Source: Planctomycetota bacterium
Lineage (GTDB): Bacteria > Planctomycetota > Phycisphaerae > Phycisphaerales > SM1A02
Assembly (NCBI GenBank): GCA_022568135.1
Contig: JADFFQ010000044.1
Location: forward strand, 1-32,563
Length of the DNA: 32,563 bases
Direction of reading: 5' to 3'
Part shown: positions 15,557 to 22,605 of the stretch, in pieces
How the letters are laid out: every line of letters begins with the position of its first letter
How positions within the stretch are numbered: position 1 is the first letter of the stretch
Notes under the pieces: generated by a model
What the model saw: only the letters and a program-made list of their open reading frames with translations
The model's database searches: none
Told to the model about the DNA's origin: nothing
Translations under genes and position numbers: made by a program

Positions 15557-17300
15557 CGGTCAGCGGTCGCGGGTGCCTGCGTGTGGATCCCCGTACGTTC
15601 ACTCCATGGCCAAAACCGTGGCGTTGGCGATCGCTCATGCCGTCCTGTTCGCCGCGGCTTTTCCCGGAATCGGGCTCTGGCCGGTGGCGTTCATCTCGGT
15701 CGTTCCACTGGTCTGGCTGGCGATCAATGCCCGCTCGACGCGTCGCGCCGTGCTCACCGTGCTCGTGGTCCAATGGGCGATGTGGCTGTGGATCAATCAG
15801 TGGCTCATCGCAGTGACCGCGATGGGATACCCGCTGCTGGGTGTCTATCTGTCGTTGTACGCGGCGCTGTTCGTATGGATCATCAGGCGCATCAGTCGCC
15901 ACCGTTGGCTGCGCGCTTGGCCGATGACCGTGGTGGTACCAGTGGTGTGGGTTGGGATCGAGTGCCTTCGAGGCGAGTTCCTGTTCGACGGCTACCCCTG
16001 GTTCATTCTTGCGCATCCCACCATTGAGTGGCTGATTCTGGCTCAGTCCGCCGACCTCTTCGGAACCTACTTCTTGAGCTTCCTCGTAGCGATGGTCGCG
16101 GGATCGGTGGTGGACCTGGCACGGGTCCACGTGGGGCAATGGCCGGCTCGAAGATTGGTCGTTGTCGGCATCGTGACGTTGGCTGTTCACGGCGCCAACC
16201 TTGGGTATGGGTTCTGGCGGCTGGGGCAGGCTGATGTGGCCATGCCGGCTCCGTCGCTTCTGGTGATTCAGACGAATCTGGCCCAGGACAACAAGATTGC
16301 CTGGGAGCCGCAGCGCCAAGTCGAGGATGTCCGCACCTTCATCGACCTGACACGGCAGGCCCACAACGAAGTGATCGCGAGCGGGAAAAACGTCGATCTG
16401 GTCATCTGGCCGGAGACGATGCTGCCCGGCTTCGGTCTTGAGCCTGAGGCGATTCGGACGTTGGTCGAGGGCGATTTTTTCCCGGGCGACTTGTTCTCCA
16501 ACGCGCTCGTCGAGCTTTCGGGGCAGCTGAAGACGCCGATGCTGGTCGGAAGTCCTGCCTATGTCGGCCTGGAAACCGTTGACGACATGCCGCGGTGGCA
16601 GGCGAAATACAACTCGGCGTATCTGATCGACGGCGATCCGCCCTATCAGCGCTACGACAAGGTGTTCCTCACGCCCTTCGGCGAGACGATGCCCTACATC
16701 TCCAACTGGCCGTGGCTGGAGGACAAAATGTTGGCCGTCGGCGCCGAAGGCATGAGCTTCAACCTTGACGGCAGCGGCGCCATCAACCGCCTTACACTGC
16801 GCTGGACTCCTCGCAGCGATGGTACTCAAGCCTCGAGCCTCCACAAGCCTCAAGCCTCTCTGATCCTCGCCACCCCCATCTGCTTCGAGGATACTGTCGC
16901 CAGGGTCTGCCGGAAGATGATCTACTCCGGCCGGCGTAAGACGGCGGACATCTTCGTCAACCTTAGCAATGACGGGTGGTTCACTTCGTTTGACGCCGGA
17001 CGCAAGCAGCACGCACAAATCGCCCGCTTTCGCTGCATCGAGAACCGTGTGCCCATGGTCCGGGCGGTGAACACGGGGCTGAGCCTGGCCATCAATTCGA
17101 CGGGAGCCCTGATCGACAAAGTGGGCGAGGGCCGATACGGCGAGCCCCGCAAAGCCGACTGGCTACTGGCCGAACTCCAACTGGATTCTCGCAGTACCCT
17201 GTACGGAGCCGTGGGGGAAGTGTGGCCCTGGGCTTGTCTGGCCGCAACAGTGGCACTCACTGGATGCACAATGATCTCCAGGAGGGAATCAGCGACATGA
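15543..17300 (+). CDS. lnt: Apolipoprotein N-acyltransferase
   Basis: A protein of up to 585 residues, an inner-membrane enzyme that adds the third acyl chain to lipoproteins. Residues 23-225 hold about seven hydrophobic segments, followed by a nitrilase-like domain from about 237 with the full triad: Glu291 (IWPET), Lys373 (YDKVFLTPFGE) and Cys447 (TPICFEDT). VNLSNDGWF and RCIENRVPMVRAVNTG are further family motifs, and a last membrane helix closes the protein. Residues 428-438, eight positions before the catalytic Cys, are encoded by a heptamer array (16826-16856), an unusual insertion. The start is uncertain: ATG 15543 overlaps accD, while ATG 15606 (MAKTVALAIA) sits closer to the first helix; neither has a clear ribosome site. 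The next gene is a lipoprotein that overlaps by four bases, a fitting substrate. Confidence 0.93.
   Translation: MPVNDGQRSRVPACGSPYVHSMAKTVALAIAHAVLFAAAFPGIGLWPVAFISVVPLVWLAINARSTRRAVLTVLVVQWAMWLWINQWLIAVTAMGYPLLGVYLSLYAALFVWIIRRISRHRWLRAWPMTVVVPVVWVGIECLRGEFLFDGYPWFILAHPTIEWLILAQSADLFGTYFLSFLVAMVAGSVVDLARVHVGQWPARRLVVVGIVTLAVHGANLGYGFWRLGQADVAMPAPSLLVIQTNLAQDNKIAWEPQRQVEDVRTFIDLTRQAHNEVIASGKNVDLVIWPETMLPGFGLEPEAIRTLVEGDFFPGDLFSNALVELSGQLKTPMLVGSPAYVGLETVDDMPRWQAKYNSAYLIDGDPPYQRYDKVFLTPFGETMPYISNWPWLEDKMLAVGAEGMSFNLDGSGAINRLTLRWTPRSDGTQASSLHKPQASLILATPICFEDTVARVCRKMIYSGRRKTADIFVNLSNDGWFTSFDAGRKQHAQIARFRCIENRVPMVRAVNTGLSLAINSTGALIDKVGEGRYGEPRKADWLLAELQLDSRSTLYGAVGEVWPWACLAATVALTGCTMISRRESAT
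16826..16856 (+). repeat. Heptamer array (TCAAGCC) inside lnt
   Basis: TCAAGCC, TCGAGCC, an expanded TCCACAAGCC, then TCAAGCC. The same heptamer occurs as a perfect triple at 21051-21071. Here it is translated in frame as part of the lnt protein (about residues 428-438). Confidence 0.75.
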
Positions 17301-18376
17301 GAAACCTGATTGTGGGTGGCATTGCGTGTTCATGTGTGCTAGCCATGCTCAGCGGATGTCTAAAGAACACAGGCCAACCGTGGAGCACCAAAACAGAATC
17401 GATTTCGCAATCGCCGATCGGCCCGGGCCGAACGCCTATGCCCACCGTCGATCAGGTGGCGGCTGTCAATGTCCCGGCGGACTTGCATGATGCGGCGATC
17501 GATGTGCTCCTGCAGGCCGCGGAGTCCACCAACGGGCTTCTGCGGGCCAATGCGATTGAAGCGTTGCACCATGCGCCCGCCCAGTTGGAGCCGGTGGTGC
17601 GTCTGGGAGTTGTCGATGAGAACCGCGGCGTGCGGTTCGTCGCCGCTATGACCATCGGGACCTTCCGGATGGAGCAGCTTGCCCACCTGCTGGAGCCGCT
17701 GCTGAGTGACGAATCACTCTCGGTACAGGCGTCGGCGATCTTCGGGCTCAAGCGCTGTGGGCAGCGTGTTGATCCCACGCCCCTGTCGGCGATGATCGTC
17801 AGCGACGACCCTGAGGTGAGAGGCAACGCTGCCCTGGTCCTGGGCGAGTTGGGTGATCCCTCCGCGGCTCCCATGATTCGACAGGCGGTGGGCAAAGGCA
17901 TGCAGCGCGCCAACGAGGCGAGGGTCAAGATGGTCAATCTTCAGATGGCGGAGGCGATGGTGAAGCTCGGCTTAGAGAGCGAGATCGAAGCCATTCGAGC
18001 GGCGTTGTTCGCGCCCCCGGAGCAGGGTGAGATTGTCGCGTTGGCCTGCATGATCTGCGGCCGGTTGAAGGACGAGCGGGTGGTTGCGGATCTGATCCGT
18101 CTTGCCCGCCGCCGCGGCCGGTTCCAGCAGGCGGCCGAGGTTCGCATGGCCGCCATCTGGGCGTTGGCCCGGATCGACCCTACCCGGGCGACGATTGACG
18201 TGCCGATGGAGTACAGCCGCATCGAGCAATATCAGCTCCGGGCGCAGGCGGCGCTGACGCTGGGCGAAGTCGCCGATCCGGCTGCTCTGCCCACGCTGGC
18301 CACCATGTTGTACGATCCCAACCCCCTGGTGCGGGTCGCGGCCGCCAGCGCGATCCTGCAGGTTCAGCAGCCGTGA
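17297..18376 (+). CDS. HEAT-repeat lipoprotein
   Basis: A 359-residue predicted lipoprotein. The signal sequence MRNLIVGGIACSCVLAMLSGC ends in a lipobox (LSGC) with the lipidated Cys at residue 21. After a short linker the rest is a run of HEAT/PBS-lyase-like helical pairs, for example LLRANAIEALHHAP, VRFVAAMTIGTFRM, SVQASAIFGLKRCG, VRGNAALVLGELGDPSAAP, LRAQAALTLGEVADPAALP and VRVAAASAILQVQ. Such solenoids bind proteins; no enzyme motif is seen. ATG 17297 overlaps the lnt stop (ATGA) and has AGGAGGG about 12 bases upstream. This start is preferred over an in-frame upstream ATG at 17222 because it puts the signal peptide at the N-terminus. Being coupled to lnt suggests a structural role in the envelope; this is inference. 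Confidence 0.85.
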   Translation: MRNLIVGGIACSCVLAMLSGCLKNTGQPWSTKTESISQSPIGPGRTPMPTVDQVAAVNVPADLHDAAIDVLLQAAESTNGLLRANAIEALHHAPAQLEPVVRLGVVDENRGVRFVAAMTIGTFRMEQLAHLLEPLLSDESLSVQASAIFGLKRCGQRVDPTPLSAMIVSDDPEVRGNAALVLGELGDPSAAPMIRQAVGKGMQRANEARVKMVNLQMAEAMVKLGLESEIEAIRAALFAPPEQGEIVALACMICGRLKDERVVADLIRLARRRGRFQQAAEVRMAAIWALARIDPTRATIDVPMEYSRIEQYQLRAQAALTLGEVADPAALPTLATMLYDPNPLVRVAAASAILQVQQP

Positions 18377-18401
18377 AGGCTGGGCGGAACCGACCGCGGT
18401 A

Positions 18402-18430
18402 TTGACACGAATGGTGCCACAGGGTACAAG
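18402..18430 (+). promoter_or_regulatory. Probable sigma-70-type promoter of the coiled-coil gene
   Basis: TTGACA at 18402-18407, a 17-base spacer, and TACAAG at 18425-18430. The -35 is a perfect consensus and the -10 matches four of six. It begins 25 bp after the lipoprotein stop and would start transcription near 18437, giving a leader of over 100 bases with two hairpins. Confidence 0.6.
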
Positions 18431-18459
18431 GTATCCGGCAGGTTTGTCGGTGTTTGTTT

Positions 18460-18547
18460 GCGCCTCGGCAGGCGCGTTGTGATTATCGGCAGAGACTGGA
18501 CCCCAGACCTCCTAAGCCGCCTGGAGGTTGAGACCTCTCTGAGGCGG
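18460..18547 (+). promoter_or_regulatory. Structured leader with two hairpins
   Basis: Hairpin 1 is GCGCCT (18460-18465) with AGGCGC (18470-18475) and loop CGGC. Hairpin 2 is nested: CCGCCT (18517-18522) pairs with AGGCGG (18542-18547), and inside it GAGGT (18524-18528) pairs with ACCTC (18533-18537) around TGAG. Hairpin 2 ends two bases before a possible ATG (18550) and buries its GAGG ribosome site. This supports the GTG at 18613 as start, or regulation of the earlier one. Confidence 0.5.
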
Positions 18548-18612
18548 TCATGTCCCTGCCCGGTCGTGAATTGGCGCCGACGATAGACGCCAACAGACGT
18601 GGGGAACTGAAG

Positions 18613-19509
18613 GTGCATGTTCTGACGAAGATCTTTATCGTGCTGGTGTCGCTGCTGGCCCTGCTGCTCGTGCCTCTGGTGGTGGTTTACGCCTACAACG
18701 AGGACAGCTTCAAGGCCAAGTATCTCGGGGCCGATGCCCAGGCCGCGACGGCCGTTGACCGGCTCGGGGCTGAGCAGGCCGTCCATGCCGCGGAGATTAC
18801 TCGGCTTCAGCTGCAGATTCAGGAACTGACCGCGGCAAAGCAGGCGCTTGCGAAAGAGCGTGACGCGGCCGCGGCCGACATACGCGAGATGCAGATTGAG
18901 TTGGCCGGGGCCGAGAGTCAGCAGGCAAAGATCAGGGCCGATCTGGCAAAGCTCGCCTCCGGCGTCTCGGCCGGCCAGGAGCTCATGAAGGGCCTGCTGT
19001 CGGAGGTGCGGACGATGCGGTCAGATGCGCTGTCGGCCGAACGCCGTGCCGTGGAGCTGGACGAAGCTTTGCGGGATAGGGATGCGCAGCTGGAAGTCGC
19101 GGTGGCGGCCCGACGAGCGCTTCAGGAAGAACTTCAGCAACTTCGAGAGGGGCATACCAAGGCCCTAGAGCACCTCGCCATGTATGTCACCCGCTACGGG
19201 GAGCTGGGGGAGATGGCAGGGCGCTCCGGGCGTCGGCTGGCGCCTCCGATCGACCGCGATCTCGACGCGCAGATCATCAACGTCCGCCGGAGCAGTAATC
19301 AGAAGCTTGCCGAGATCAACGCCGGTTCCCGCGATGGCGTGAAGGAAGGCTGGGAACTCACGATCGGCCGGGGCGGGACCTTCATCGGGAAGCTGCGGAT
19401 CATCTCGGTGGACATCAATCGCTCCACCGGCATCGTCGAGCTGGAGTCTGAGGAGCGGGGCCGGGTCGAGCCGGGCGATCGGGTCTACGGCCGTGCCGGC
19501 CGGGGTTGA
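18613..19509 (+). CDS. Membrane-anchored coiled-coil protein with MreC-like end domain
   Basis: A 298-residue protein (from GTG 18613) found just ahead of the mre genes. One N-terminal membrane helix (IFIVLVSLLALLLVPLVVVY) is followed by about 165 residues of heptad-rich coiled coil (ITRLQLQIQELTAAKQALAK, AELDE and RDRDAQLEVAVAARRALQEE type stretches). A C-terminal beta domain contains INAGSRDGVKEGWELTIGRG, then FIGKLRIISVD and VEPGDRVYG. That ending resembles the MreC core in this window (LNVGTRDGVTQG and LIGRVAGDV). The architecture (helix, coil, beta domain) is the same as MreC but with a longer coil. GGGGA lies eight bases before the GTG; an alternative ATG at 18550 would add 21 residues. 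It probably belongs to the cell-shape complex; it is not a named family I can assign. Confidence 0.8.
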   Translation: MHVLTKIFIVLVSLLALLLVPLVVVYAYNEDSFKAKYLGADAQAATAVDRLGAEQAVHAAEITRLQLQIQELTAAKQALAKERDAAAADIREMQIELAGAESQQAKIRADLAKLASGVSAGQELMKGLLSEVRTMRSDALSAERRAVELDEALRDRDAQLEVAVAARRALQEELQQLREGHTKALEHLAMYVTRYGELGEMAGRSGRRLAPPIDRDLDAQIINVRRSSNQKLAEINAGSRDGVKEGWELTIGRGGTFIGKLRIISVDINRSTGIVELESEERGRVEPGDRVYGRAGRG

Positions 19510-19539
19510 TTTTCCCTATTAGGGACCAGGAGAGCCGCT

Positions 19540-19719
19540 ATGAGCCAGTTCAATGCCCCGGTTCGCCGTACCGGCGGTGATCTCGATGTGTATGCCGGTC
19601 TGCTGTGCGTGGCGTTTCTGGTGCTTCTAGCCGGCGTGTTTCTTCTGGCGAACCGCAATCTCGACCACTCCAGCGTGCCCAATGAGCCCGGCGGTGTGTT
19701 CAAGCTCGTCGGGAAGTGA
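19540..19719 (+). CDS. Small single-pass membrane protein upstream of mreB
   Basis: A 59-residue protein with a polar N-terminus (MSQFNAPVRRTGGDLDVYAG), one membrane helix (LLCVAFLVLLAGVFLLA) and a short polar tail ending in GGVFKLVGK. AGGAG lies eight bases before the ATG. It starts 30 bp after the coiled-coil gene and is in the same direction, so the two are likely one transcript. Small proteins with the same DLDVYxGLLCVAF pattern are, from memory, conserved in related planctomycetes; this was not checked. The function is unknown; position suggests a role with the mre system. Confidence 0.75.
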   Translation: MSQFNAPVRRTGGDLDVYAGLLCVAFLVLLAGVFLLANRNLDHSSVPNEPGGVFKLVGK

Positions 19720-19825
19720 CCCGGCCGGGCGCAAACTCGCCCCGACGATTCCAAGGACAAGGCGATGGCATTGGGCTGCCCTGATGACGCTCTTTGTGTA
19801 TCATTCGCAAGCAAACCTCGTACTT

Positions 19826-19877
19826 GGTCGATCAAGAGGCTAGGTCCCGGGTAGGATAGTTGCCTCTTTGATCGATC
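19826..19877 (+). promoter_or_regulatory. Large hairpin in the mreB leader
   Basis: TCGATCAAGAGGC (19828-19840) pairs with GCCTCTTTGATCGA (19862-19875), 13 base pairs with one bulged T, and can extend two pairs outward. The loop of 21 bases contains TCCCGGG. A TATCAT at 19799-19804 could be a -10 box upstream, without a good -35. The structure ends 24 bases before the mreB start. Confidence 0.6.
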
Positions 19878-19901
19878 CTCACCCAAACGGAGTTGGCATC
19901 G

Positions 19902-20954
19902 GTGTTCCTCGATTCGTTCCTCGGCTGGTTCAGCGTCGATATGGGCATCGACCTGGGCACCTGTAACACCTTAGTCTGCGTCCGCGGCGAGGGCATTGTG
20001 CTCAACGAGCCGTCCGTGGTGGCGGTGAAGCGAGGCACGAACCGCGTCCTGAATAACGGCAATGCGGTCGGCTGGTCGGCCAAGGAAATGCTGGGCAAGA
20101 CGCCGGGCTCGATCAGCGCGATCCGTCCGCTCAAAGACGGCGTGATCAGCGACTTCGAGATCACCGAGGCGATGCTCAGCTACTTCATTCGCAAGGTAAA
20201 CGGGCGAAGCCGGATCTTGGGGCCGAGGGTGGTCATCGCGGTCCCCTCGGGGATCACGGCGGTGGAGAAGCGCGCGGTGCTCGACTCGGCCGAGCGCGCG
20301 GGAGCTCGGCGGGTGTACCTGGTCGAGGAGCCCATGGCTGCCGGAATCGGAGCGGGGCTTCCGATCGTTGAGCCGACCGCCTCCATGATTGTGGATATCG
20401 GTGGCGGAACCACCGAGGTCGCCATGATGTCCCTGGCCGACATTGCCTCATGCGAGTCAATTCGCGTTGCCGGCGACGACATGGACGAGGCGATCATCAG
20501 CCACATGAAGAAGACCTACAACCTCACCATCGGTGAGCAAACAGCGGAGCGGATCAAGATTGAAATCGGCTCCGCGGCCCCGGTGGACGAGCCGACGTCG
20601 ATCGACGTCCGTGGACGGGACAACGTCTCGGGACTGCCCCGCAAAACGGTTGTTACCAGCGACGAGGTACGGGAAGCCCTCCAAGAACCGTGCGCGGCCA
20701 TTATCGAGACGGTGATGCGAACTTTGGAACGCGCCGAGCCGGAGCTTGCCGCCGACCTGGTCGACAACGGGATTACGCTGGTTGGCGGTGGAGCGCTGTT
20801 GCGAGGAATTGACGTGCTGCTGTCCAATGCCACCGGCTTGGACGTCCGCATCGCGGATGATCCCATGACGGCGGTTGCTCGCGGGACCAGCATTTACCTG
20901 GAGAATCTTGGGGAGTGGAAGGCGACGATGGAGTCGGACCTGGACGAGTTCTAA
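19902..20954 (+). CDS. mreB: Rod shape-determining protein MreB
   Basis: A 350-residue bacterial actin that forms membrane-bound filaments guiding lateral cell-wall synthesis. ATP-binding and actin-fold motifs are complete: MGIDLGTCNTLV (phosphate 1), VVIAVPSGITAVEKRAV (connect 1), RVYLVEEPMAAGIGAGLPI, MIVDIGGGTTEVAM (phosphate 2), GDDMDEAII, and ITLVGGGALLRGID (adenosine). The GTG at 19902 is chosen since GGAG lies nine bases upstream; TTG at 19893 is a possible earlier start. The N-terminal FLDSFLGWFSVD is amphipathic and could serve as the membrane-binding helix. mreC and mreD follow, after a 130-bp gap that carries heptamer arrays. A strong hairpin lies in its leader. Confidence 0.98.
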   Translation: MFLDSFLGWFSVDMGIDLGTCNTLVCVRGEGIVLNEPSVVAVKRGTNRVLNNGNAVGWSAKEMLGKTPGSISAIRPLKDGVISDFEITEAMLSYFIRKVNGRSRILGPRVVIAVPSGITAVEKRAVLDSAERAGARRVYLVEEPMAAGIGAGLPIVEPTASMIVDIGGGTTEVAMMSLADIASCESIRVAGDDMDEAIISHMKKTYNLTIGEQTAERIKIEIGSAAPVDEPTSIDVRGRDNVSGLPRKTVVTSDEVREALQEPCAAIIETVMRTLERAEPELAADLVDNGITLVGGGALLRGIDVLLSNATGLDVRIADDPMTAVARGTSIYLENLGEWKATMESDLDEF

Positions 20955-20960
20955 ATCCAG

Positions 20961-20974
20961 GCATGAGGCATGAG
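20961..20974 (+). repeat. Heptamer repeat (GCATGAG)2
   Basis: Two perfect GCATGAG units lie seven bases after the mreB stop. The unit is of the same xxATGAG type as the arrays at 9612 and 10341. Confidence 0.6.
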
Positions 20975-21050
20975 GGGACGATGAGACGCCGGCGTAAGCG
21001 AGCAATGGCCGCGGATTTCCAGCTGGGCTGTTCCTCAGGCGTTGATGCCT

Positions 21051-21071
21051 TCAAGCCTCAAGCCTCAAGCC
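21051..21071 (+). repeat. Heptamer array (TCAAGCC)3 before mreC
   Basis: Three perfect TCAAGCC units, followed by a degenerate TTCCAGCC. The array ends 15 bp before the mreC ATG and takes the place where a ribosome site would be. The complement, GGCTTGA, is of the same type as the GCATGAG units at 20961. Confidence 0.8.
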
Positions 21072-21085
21072 TTCCAGCCTGACCG

Positions 21086-21973
21086 ATGGCCAGGACCGTT
21101 TCCCGTTCACAGCGAACGTTTTCCGTCGCGGTCGGTCTGGCGCTGATTCTGGCCTTTCTGCCCACAAGCTGGTTGATGCCGTGGACCTCATATCTTGGGG
21201 GCGGCCTCGATATCTTTGTTCAGCCGGCCGGTGAGGTGGGTATCTCGGTTCGAAACTGGCTTGATCCGCCCGATGACCCGCTTCGTGAGGAACCCCAGCG
21301 GGTGCAGCAACTCATCGAGGGTCAGGATGAACTACGCCGGTTGTTGCATTTCGCTCGATTGAGAATCGACACCCTTGAAGAGGAGATGCGCGAGCTGCAG
21401 GACGCCCAGCGGTTCCACAAGGGCGTGGTGATCGACCCGCTGTTTGCCCGGATCACCGGCAGAAGCCCCGATCGTGCCCACGGCCTGATCAGATTGAACG
21501 TGGGCACGCGCGACGGCGTCACCCAAGGGGCGATCGCGGTGTTTCGAGGCGTGCACCTCATCGGGCGGGTGGCCGGGGATGTGGCTCGTCTCAGTAGTTG
21601 GCTGGTGCCGATCACCAATCCATCCAACGGGCGCGTCGGGGCGATCATTCTACCGGCCGATGATCCGCTGGCCCCGATTGAGGCGGCCCGGCGGATCTGG
21701 CTCGAGCCGAACAACACAGGCGCATTGGTCGGCGATCTCGATAAGGATGTCCTGCTGCGAGACGGTGATATTGTCCGGCTACACAATGATCCGTCCTGGG
21801 TGGACAGTGCCCAGGGCATGATCCTCGGCTTCGTCGAGTCGGTTACGGCGAACGACCGGAAGCCGCTTCTAAACTCGATCGTTGTCAGACCGAGGTATCC
21901 CGCTGACCGTTTGGCCTACGTGACGCTGAAGATCGAGCGAGAGGTGGTCTTGACCGAAGGTGTCCAGCCGTGA
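21086..21973 (+). CDS. mreC: Rod shape-determining protein MreC
   Basis: A 295-residue periplasmic scaffold protein that links MreB to the cell-wall enzymes. One N-terminal membrane helix (VAVGLALILAFLPTSWLM), a coiled coil at about residues 70-110 (QQLIEGQDELRRLLHFARLR), and the two-barrel MreC core: LIRLNVGTRDGVTQGAIAVF, HLIGRVAGDVARLSSWLVPI and GDIVRLHNDPSW. It lacks a visible ribosome site; the heptamer array lies just upstream, so translation may depend on coupling or on an unusual leader. The last codons overlap the next gene by four bases (GTGA). Length and order are normal for the family. Confidence 0.92.
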   Translation: MARTVSRSQRTFSVAVGLALILAFLPTSWLMPWTSYLGGGLDIFVQPAGEVGISVRNWLDPPDDPLREEPQRVQQLIEGQDELRRLLHFARLRIDTLEEEMRELQDAQRFHKGVVIDPLFARITGRSPDRAHGLIRLNVGTRDGVTQGAIAVFRGVHLIGRVAGDVARLSSWLVPITNPSNGRVGAIILPADDPLAPIEAARRIWLEPNNTGALVGDLDKDVLLRDGDIVRLHNDPSWVDSAQGMILGFVESVTANDRKPLLNSIVVRPRYPADRLAYVTLKIEREVVLTEGVQP

Positions 21974-22545
21974 GGTGGGCGGTCTTTGGGATCTTCGCCT
22001 ATCTGACTCTGGTGCTCGACACCAGTTTGCTCGAGGTGCTGGCCGGACGAGAATTGCAGATCAAGCCGAGTGCCTGCGGTCTGCTTGCCGCATTCATCTG
22101 CCTCTCGGCCCCGCGCATGGCCGCGATGTGGGCGTGCTTGACGCTCGGCCTGCTGCTGGATCTGTCCGATCCGCTTTCGCTGGGCGAGGCGGACAAGCTG
22201 CACTTGATCGGTCCGCGTACCCTAGGCTATGTCTGCGGCGGGTATCTGGTATTGCAGCTTCGAACGATCGTCTTTCGCCAGCGCGCCCTGACCATCGGTA
22301 CGATGACGTTCATCTGTTTGCTCGCTGTTCACCTCGTCGCCGTCGCCGTCTACGTGATCCGCTCATGGTATCCAGGCGGCGGTTTGTACTGGGCGCAGAC
22401 CACGACGCTCGGCGAGCTGCTGCGGCGTTTCCTCATGGCGCTGTACTCAGGGCTGCTGGCGATTCCATTCGGGTGGCTGCTGGTGCGGTCCATGCCGTTG
22501 TGGGGCTTCCAAACGATCAGCCATCGTATCGGGGCCTTGCGCTAA
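21970..22545 (+). CDS. mreD: Probable rod shape-determining protein MreD
   Basis: A 191-residue polytopic membrane protein starting on the GTG that overlaps the mreC stop. Five to six hydrophobic segments are visible (for example VFGIFAYLTLVLDTSLLEVL, CGLLAAFICLSA, MWACLTLGLLLDLSD, MTFICLLAVHLVAVAVYVI and LMALYSGLLAIPFGWLLV). MreD sequences diverge strongly, and GLLLDLSDPLSLG, matching the family's GLxxDxxxxxxxG pattern, is the best single sign. Position directly after mreC is the main argument. No rodA or penicillin-binding-protein gene follows. Confidence 0.75.
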   Translation: MRWAVFGIFAYLTLVLDTSLLEVLAGRELQIKPSACGLLAAFICLSAPRMAAMWACLTLGLLLDLSDPLSLGEADKLHLIGPRTLGYVCGGYLVLQLRTIVFRQRALTIGTMTFICLLAVHLVAVAVYVIRSWYPGGGLYWAQTTTLGELLRRFLMALYSGLLAIPFGWLLVRSMPLWGFQTISHRIGALR

Positions 22546-22605
22546 CCATCGGTGCTTCCCCGGCGGACTTGCCCGCTGAGAGGAAGGTTCGGGACAGGAC
22601 CGCGC

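Noticed and set aside
15534-17018. 494-codon minus-strand frame opposite lnt
   Set aside because: Rich in His, Arg and Gln with no domains, it mirrors the codon pattern of lnt; a shadow.
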